64,000 nucleotides of DNA from Tenrec ecaudatus (lineage: Eukaryota; Chordata; Mammalia; Afrosoricida; Tenrecidae), in the NCBI RefSeq assembly GCF_050624435.1, contig NC_134546.1:16143001-16207000 (forward strand). The letters are read 5' to 3'. Position 1 is the stretch's first letter. The number at the start of each line of letters is the position of its first letter. Below, piece by piece: positions 15,101 to 24,100 of this stretch. A program made the position numbers and the translations under genes. Below the pieces are notes generated by a model. It searched no databases, was not told the DNA's origin, and worked only from the letters and a program-made list of their open reading frames with translations.

Positions 15101-18100
15101 ACTGCCATATAGTAGTTTACAACTCATATCGACCCCATAGGACAGGGTAGAACTGCCCCTGTGGGTTCTGAGACTGTAACTCTTTACGGGAGTAGAAGGC
15201 TCCATCTTCCTCCCTTGGGAAAGCTAGTGGTTTTGAGCTGCTAATCTTGAGGTTAGCAGTCCAACATGCAACCACTACGCCATTACAGCTCCTAACCATT
15301 TCTGAAGTCACAGGCACATTTGAAATTATTCCACGCAGTAACAAAACTCTCTGTTCCTTTCCTCAACTTTAAGAATCATCATTCTTAAAATAGAAGCCTG
15401 GTGGCAGAGTGGGTAACGTGTTCAGTTGCTAAGTAAAATGTTGGAAGTTCCAACCCACCAGCTACACCACAGGAACAAGATGTGGCAATCTGCTCATATA
15501 AAGTTCTACAGTTCTACTCTGCTCCATAGGGTCACAAACAGCTCAAAAGCAATGGGTGTTTAAAAGGGGCCCCGAAAGTTGGGGAGGAAGTTAATTTGAG
15601 GGGGAGGGAAGAACCAATACGAGGGGGATGGGTGACAAAGTCAGAATAAGTACGTTACTGTGAACTTCTTCATCCAGTGCCTTGACTTTCCCCTTCTTCT
15701 TAATGAGCTGGATCTTGCTGGCATTGGCTTCCCAGTCTTTGTCATTGCCTCCGTCAACTCCCACACCTAAATCAACAGACAGACCAATGGTCACTGCTTA
15801 AGATTTTAGCACTGAGGCAAGCTCTGTAATTTTTTAAAATTGCATTTTCATGTGATTCATTTTTTCACCTCTTCCATGAATACTTATTACCTGCCAAGAA
15901 CAGAATAGATGGAAAAGCCAAAAATGGAAAACAAAAACAAAACTCCCTTCTTGCCCTAAAATGTCTCATAATCTCTTGGAAATACACGGCAGGAACACTC
16001 ACTGGAGTACAATGTGGTTACAGGTTATAACAGAAGTACAAGGGGTCTACCTGGAGCGCACCAGGGAGACAAGGAAGGGCATCCACCGCAGAAGGGTAAC
16101 AAGGAGCAAATAGGAGAAAGCATCTCTCTTGAGAGCCTAAGTTCCTAAAGAATTAAGGAAGGGTGCAAAATTAGGTACTAGAAAAGCACTGGGGAATTCA
16201 AAGCACAGAAGTAACATGACAAACATTCCTTTGAAAACAAGAATGAAAATGGATGCAAGAAGAAACAGCAGACAAGCTGTCAGAGCAAAGGGGAAAAAAG
16301 GAAGAGGGCCTGAATGGAAAGCAGCGGCAATGTGGCTAGAGGGGAGTAATATTTGGAATAAGGGAAAGTCTGAGACAGCTCCTGGGCTCGAAAACCTGGA
16401 GCGTGACCACTGATAAAGGGGACACAGAATGAAGAAACCCGCGAACAGGTTGAGGACTGAAGCATTCGCAGTTGAATTCTCCACAGAAAGTTCAACGGCT
16501 CTGGTCTATGGATAAAGTCATTTCTAAGAGGCAGATGGAAACTCAGGTCAGCAGCTGTGGGAAATGCATTTGGTTTGGGGCAGATATTGCCCAGCAACAA
16601 AACATGGGAGGCTGATGGAGTCAGCGCTCACCCATGAATACAAACACACACATGTTTTTGTAAAATTTCAGGGCTATGAAATAACTTTGAAGAACATTAA
16701 TATTTTTAAAATATGATGCACTAAAGGCGCACCCAAATCAACAGACAACAATCAGCATCTTTGGAAAGAATGAGATGCGTTGTCAGAAGAGCTGAACAAC
16801 AATAAAGGGTCAACAGCATCCACCACCGAGATAAGTCAAAGACCGAAGTCCTTTACATCTGGCAACGTTGAATATGTAGGAAAGAATGAACATAGAAGGT
16901 CTATTGCTCTCCTTAGAAAGATGTGCTTGCAAGGTTAGCCTTTGGCTGGTGCCTGGAACTTGGATTTCACGTAGGTTCCCAACACCCTAACTAATTAAGA
17001 GTCATTGACTGTGACTCAAGTTTTTGTGCAAGTCATGTGATTTATGCTAAACATATTCCTTGCTCCTATAAGGGGAATTTTGGTACATGTTGGATGGAGG
17101 TGCCTGTGACTAGCCCCAATAAAAACACTGTGGCTTGAGTTGCTAATAAGCTTCCTTTCCATGTTTGCAACACTTGATATACATTGTTACAACTAGTTGC
17201 TGAGCTAATTACGCACATCTGTGTGACTTCTCTGGGAGAGGATTAAGAAACTTTCTTGGTTTCCTGTGAACTTTGCCCATGAACCACCCTCCTTAGCTAA
17301 TTTCATTATGTATCCTGTTGTATCAACTCACAGCTGTGAGGACAACCATAGAGAAAGTCTTATGAGTTCTCCCAGCAAATCACTGAGCCTGGGGGTGTCC
17401 TGGGAATCCCCAACAGTTAAATGAAGAAGCTAGAATAGAACATAAAGTTGGCAAAAACTTGTTTCTTATTTGTTGACCGTTATTTAAGACAGAAGTGCTT
17501 TAGGTAACTTTTATGCCAAGAGCAAGAAATGCATGAAGAACAAGAAATTACAGATAGGGGAAAGAGAAAACATAATAGACAGAGTAAGGACCTGGCATGA
17601 AGCTGCCCCAGATGATTTATGTTTTCATAGTAACATTATTAAAACAGGAAGAATAAGATCTTCAAGAGAAGCAATACTCTATATAAATAAGCCTGCTGAA
17701 ATGACATAAACAAATCCTTTAAACATGAGACAAAAACTGCAGATTTTAGAATTACCATAAACACTATAACACAGACTGCTGTGATTATTAGGAGCCATCG
17801 ACTCTGCTCACAATGACCAAAACACTGAACTGCAGCCCAGTCTTGTGCCATCCTCACAAATGTTATGTGGAGCCCATTGTGACACCCACTGTGCATCAGT
17901 CCATGTCAAGAAGGACCTAGGCTGTGATCCGAATGGTCGGTAGTTCAAAACCACCAGCAACTCCGAGGAGCAAAGACTGCACTATTTCCATAAACAGTTA
18001 AGATCTTGGAAACGCAGAAGGGGGTCACTGAGTCAGTACTGACTCGATGGCAGTTGAGTGTTTTGGATCTTACCAAACATGACGTCCTTCAGGGACTGGT

Positions 18101-21100
18101 CTCTCCTGCTACTATGTCCAAAGTATGTGAAACAAAGTCTCACCATTTCCCTCACCAAGTATGTGAAACACAGTCTCACACCAAAGTCACAGCCACAGCT
18201 AATGAGTATTGGGGCTGTACTTCTTTCAAGACACATTGGCTTGTTCTCCTGGCAGTCCACGGTACTTTCAACATTCTTCACCAATGTTACAACTCAAAGC
18301 ATCAATTCCTCTCCATTCTCGTCTTCCTTATTCACTGTCCAATTTTCAATGCCTATGGGCAACTGAACATGCCCTGGCTTGGGTCAGGTGCACCTTAGTC
18401 CTCAAACTGAAAGCTTTGCTAGTTAACACTTTGAAGAGGTCATTCTTCGGTTTCTTGACAGTTGCTTCCATGAATGTGGATTATGGAGTCAAGTAAAATT
18501 AAAGCCTTGACAACTTTGATCTTTTTTCCCTTATCATGACATCGTCTACTGGTCCCATTGTGAGTAGTTTTTCCACATTGAAAGCTGTAGTCTTTGATCT
18601 TCGTCACCAAATGCCTCAAGTCCTCCTGGCTTTCAGTCAGCAAGACTGCGTCTGCTTCATATCCCAGGTTGTTATGAACCTTCCTAAAATGCAGACGCCA
18701 TGTTCTTCTCCAGATTACTTGATCAGCATATATACTACTGTACACACTCATGTATAAGCCGAGTTTTTCAGCACAAAAAAGTGTGCTGAAAACGGTTCAG
18801 CTTATACACAGGTCAGTGGCATGAATGGATGTCATCTGGTCAAGCCCGACTAACAGAGGAGGAAATCTCATGAAGCCTGACATAGAGTTAATAGCAAAGT
18901 GGGTTCGAGATGCATGGGAAGACATTCCAGAAGACATGGTGTGACGTGCCTTCCAGAAATGTAGTATTAGTAATGCTATGGATGGCAGTGAAGACTGCGC
19001 TTTGTATGAAAATGACAGCAGTGATGGTGATGACGGCGATCTCAGTGAGGACAGCGTCTATGATGACCTCACACCAGCTGAAGCTCTGCATTGGGATACA
19101 GATGATGATGAGGAATCCAGTTGTGAAGGATTTTAACTCTTTACATTTTAGTTTGGTTGCTAATTGAGCTCAGGGAATAGTACTCTTAAGGTATCATTGT
19201 TGATACCTTATTGTTTTTGTTGAACCTATGTTCCACTTACTGTTCTGGTTTACTAATGTTAAATGAATTGTCCTTTTATTTGTTTTTTTTTATTTAAAAT
19301 AAATATTTAAATACATTACCATACTGATATCTCAATTTTTAGTAATTTTATTCTCATTTGTTTTGATTATTGAAACTCACCAATAGCTTCTGCATTTTCC
19401 ACCCTAGGCTTATACTCAAGTCAATCAGTTTTTCTGGTTTCCCAGGTAATAATTAGGTACCTCAGCTTATACTCGGGGTGGCTTATATTCGAGTATATAC
19501 GGTAAATAAGCATGGTGAAAGGATATAACCCTAAAGCACAGCTTTCTGGATTTTAAACTCTGCAGTATCCATCATTCAGTGTGAAGGACAGCCATTTACT
19601 TGTTCTATGCACAAGTTCCCCATGAGCACAATGACATGCTCTGGCATTCCCATTCTTCCCAATGCTATCCATAGTTTGCTACAGTAGGACAGCTGAATGC
19701 CTATTGAATGCACAGTCAAGTAAACATCTTTCTGATATTCTCTGCTTTCAGCTAACGCCCATCAGACATCAGCAATGATATCCCTTGTTCCATGTTCTCT
19801 TCTAAATCTGACTTGAATTTTTGACAGACTCTTGTTGATGAACTGTTACAACTGTTTTTACCTTCAACAATGTTTTACTTGTGTTTGATATCAACATCAA
19901 TGCTATTGCTCCATAATTTCTGCATTCTGTTGAGACCCCTTTCTTTGGAATGGATACAAACATGAAGCACTTCCAGTCAGTTGGCCAGGCAGCTGTCTTC
20001 TCCACTGCATGCCATAGATTAATGAGTGCCTCCAGTGTCTCATCGCTTTTAAAAACATTTCAACTGTCACTACACCAGTACCTCATGTCCGCTTTCAACT
20101 AACGTCACCTGTGCAGCTTGGAGTTCTTCAATTCCATCAGTCCCGAAATGATTAAATGTCTGCCAATGGTTTTTTGTACAATGACTGTATTTCTTCCATC
20201 CTCTTTTGATGCTTCCTGCATCATTCAACATTTTAACAATAGAATCCTTCAATATCCCAACTCGAATCCTTAATTTGTTCTTCAATGGCTTTCTTTAAAG
20301 TGCACCATCTCTTCCTTCTTCCTTCTTTGTTCTTAGTGTGGGAGTTCCTGAAATTCCTCTACCATGGATAACCCTACTGGCATTTTAATTGCCAGCAGTA
20401 TAGTTTCCAGCACAACACATAAGTCAACGAAATATGACAAAGTGACAGAAGAACGGGGCTAAAGAATTGAAAGAACCTGTCACCTAAAAAAAAGACAAAT
20501 AAATCAATTTAGTTTCACATAGCATAAAAAACCCTTAATATTTTAAACAAGGAAATACCAGCAGAATCATATCCTCTGTACTCCAGTCGCTGAAGGCCTT
20601 TGATGAGGGTCTCCAAGATTTCTCGTCTCGTCCGAGGAACATGGTAGTTTAAGTAAGCAAATATACCTACAAATAAACAAATACTTTGTGAAAAATTCTT
20701 ATTAAACTATGAAAATCCAATTCTTCCCTGAGATAATTATGTTCAGGGTTCAAAGATGTGAAGCTAAACTGATCTGCAAAAAAGAAACCCTACCTTCAAA
20801 TAGCTTAAAGTCAGTGAGCTTTCTTTCAGAGTAACGCAAGACTGACCACTAACCTTCCATCACTGTCATTTAATCCAGTCAAGTGTAATAAAAGTTATCC
20901 AATCATCTACCCTGGAATCCCTGTGTTTCCAGTTCCTACCTGTACCAGTGTACATCCTCTGGTCTTGCCATATTTGTAAGGTAGAATTAGGATCATGATA
21001 GTGCAGGAGGAGGGAGGAAGCATTTAGGAACTAGAGGAAAATTGTATGTTTCATTGTTGCTACACTGCACCCTGACTGGCTCATCTCCTCCCCTGACCCT

Positions 21101-24100
21101 TCTGTAAGGGGATGTCCAGTTGCCTACAGATGGGCTTGGGGTCCCCATTCCACACTCCCCCTTATTCACAATAATGTTTGTTTTCTTTGTTGCCTGATAC
21201 CTTCATCACCTCGTGATCACATAGGCTGCTGTGCTTCTTCCATGTGGACTTTGTTGCTTCTGAGCTAGGTGGCCGCTTGTTTACCTTCAAGCTTTTAATA
21301 CCCCAGATGCTATATTTTTTGATAGCTGGGCACCATCAGTTTTCTTCACCACATTTGCTTATGCATCCATTTGCCTTCAGCAATCATATCCACTTCTGGC
21401 GCACTCCTCCATGCACCCTTCTAATTGCGGAGTAATGCTATTGACCCATCGTTGCCTAACTCTTAAACTTCCTCCAAAATCTAGACTACTAGCATCAAAT
21501 AAACTAGTAGTCTAACTACTCTCAAATCCCTACTTCTCGTTTCCCACCTTCTTTCAGTTTTTTGGTAGATTATCACCTTATAAAATTGAAGACCCTATAC
21601 CCTTTTCATCCTTCCTGAGAAGTTCAAGAGAGAGAAGCACATTCACATACTACTGCTACTCTCTGAAGCCAGTTTCTCCTACTTGAAACTGTAACACAAT
21701 GTATGAGGCCCTTTTGCTAACATCGAAACATTTCAAGGACTGTATACAGTAAGTTGTATTTTTATTATATAGTGATTTTCATTTGATTGACAGACACTGT
21801 TTAGGAGATAAATCAACCAACGGACATCCTGTAATAATCTCATGGCTTATACATGTGGAACTGTAGCTCTAGAACTAACTTCTTAACTCTCTACGAGTTG
21901 GAACTGACTCGATGGCAGTGAGTGAGAGGGGACCAAAATAAAAGCAAAACACACAAAAAACCTCAACTAAAAAAAACAAACTAAGAAAATTAAAAGCAAA
22001 TGCAGGTTAGAGTTCAAACCTATCAGTTGTTCCATGGTAAATGGATGAGGCTGTTGGCTCCTGTAAAGATTTGTGGCCTCAGAAACACCAGGAGTACCAT
22101 ATATACTTGTGTATAAGCCAAGTTTTTCAGCACATTTTTAATGCAGTCTTGGTGGTAAAATTGGGTGCCTCCGCTGATATTCGGGTCGGCTTACACTCGA
22201 GTATATACGGTAGTTCTACTCTGTCCAAAGAGCCACTTTTGAGTCGGATTGACTCAATGGCAGTTGGCTTGGTTTTGACTTTTTGGTAAGCTTCCGCTCC
22301 TCCTCAACATCAACTCAGCCCTTCTGACTTGAGAGCTGCAACTTCCCTAATGGTTTCTTTACAGTCAAGTCCAAAGAACTTCTCTACTTTTGTGAACTCT
22401 GCCCAAAGCACTACACACCTTAGAGCTCCTTCTACTTACATCTAACCGCTCGTCTTCACTCTCTTTACTTACCACTCTTTTCAACCACCTCTGCAGGTGG
22501 TTCTCAACCGATTTCTGCCTCCCATTGAAGTATAGCACACACTCTATGTGATATCTTTCAAGATACAGTAATTATTTATGGATGGACACTATTCCTCCGC
22601 ACAAAAGTCCTGTCCATCACCTGGAATATTCCTGGCCTAACTCAGATACTAAAGCGCCAACATGTGAATCCCTCTCCAATCCACTTGTGATCTGCAACAC
22701 AGCCATCAATATGCAAGGACTGTGCTGTCCCTGCTCCTTGGGTATTCATCTGATTCCCTTCAATCAGACAGCAAACTCCATGTAGGCAAGTCCTTGTTTC
22801 AGCCATCTCTCCAAAGGGCAGGGCGCCAAGTACAGTGACATCTGTAAGACCAGGACTCAACAGGAACGCCACCTCCTTCTTTCTTGGTCTCACAAGTTTT
22901 CCCACCTTTGCGGGGTATGTAGTCTTACCAGTTTCCTATTACTCTCTGTAAGTGGAAAATTGAGTGTTCCTTCTCTGACACACTTCCTCCTTATACATGT
23001 TCAGGTTTTCGTAGGTCTAGATGCACTCGTTCTTAATTTCTTATCACCTACTTCACCAGTAAAATTGGACAATTTTATAATTCACACACTGTAGAACAGG
23101 GATGTTGGTTAGGTGAAAACTCTGACCATTTAATCGCCACCCGACTGAACCTTTACTAAGCCAGTTCTAATCTATAGTTTTCACTATCTTTTTTTTCCCA
23201 GAGCCTTGGTGGTTTAGAGGAGCTAGCATTGAGCTGTTAACGACAAGTTTAGCAGTTCAAACCTACCAGTCATTCAGAGGGAGAGAGATGAGATGGTCTA
23301 CTCCTATAAAAATTTAGAGTTTTGGGAACCCCAAGGACAGTGCCACTATGCCCTGTGGGTCACTAAGAGTCAGAATAGCTCGATGGCAGAGAGTTCAGTG
23401 AACTTTTATCTTCATTCCTAGAACAAGATGAAGAAATCACCTGCAACCTGAATGCCAAGTACTTAGATCAGTACACACCTCAATTAACAGGAACAGCTAA
23501 TTACCAAATGAAGCTTCCTGAGGCATTAATCAGCTTGAAAATTCACTACTTCACAAAAGCAAAGTGATGTGTTTTTTTAAACGACTTGTAACTAGACAAT
23601 AAAAGTCTGATTCTAAAGTCAGCTGTACTCCAATAATATCAGCAAGTTATTTACAGGTTTCAGTTTTGGGGGCTCGGGTTCCTTTTCATCATCTCTAAAT
23701 TTAAACATATTCATTTTCAGAAGCTGGAATTAGCATAAATTTAAATAAACAAAAATATACACTAATGAGTACTCTCAACCTTCGTTAAGTTCCTTGTTGC
23801 AAAAGGATAAAAAGATTACACTTGCCTCTGATCGTTTCAATTCTATTATGATATTTCCCTTTAAAACAAACGACCAAAAAAAAAGCTTTTCTTCTTCCAG
23901 GGGGTAAGAGAGGGTCTAAATTTCTACTTAAAAGGCTAAGAGTGGGTAGAGAATCCAGGACAGATGAGCCCTTCAGGACCAGTGGCGAGACTGGCAATAG
24001 TGGGAGAGTGGAGGAGGAGGGATGGAAAGGGGGAACCTATTACAAGGATCTACACATAACCTCCTCCCTAGGGGACAGACAACAGAAAAGTGGGTGAAGG

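Larger units (their letters stand above)
18067..20400 (-). mobile_element. RTE/BovB-like LINE, reverse-transcriptase ORF remnant
   Basis: Read on the minus strand, blocks of an RTE-clade ORF are recognisable but broken. Near 20,000-19,800 is AAWPTDWK with [18 protein letters not shown]. Near 18,650-18,490 is an [13 protein letters not shown] stretch corresponding to the RT catalytic YADD region, followed by [11 protein letters not shown]. Nearer 18,400-18,070 is nucleotide similarity to the end of BovB. A pogo-like transposon splits it (18,738-19,502). It contains stops and frameshifts, so it is inactive. Confidence 0.85.

Noticed and set aside
16137..16600. Open frames of about 106-115 codons
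   Set aside because: No homology, no splice context, and similar lengths on both strands; chance.
18006..18496. Overlapping plus-strand open frames of about 100-130 codons
   Set aside because: They are antisense to the RTE coding remnant, which is the meaningful strand here.
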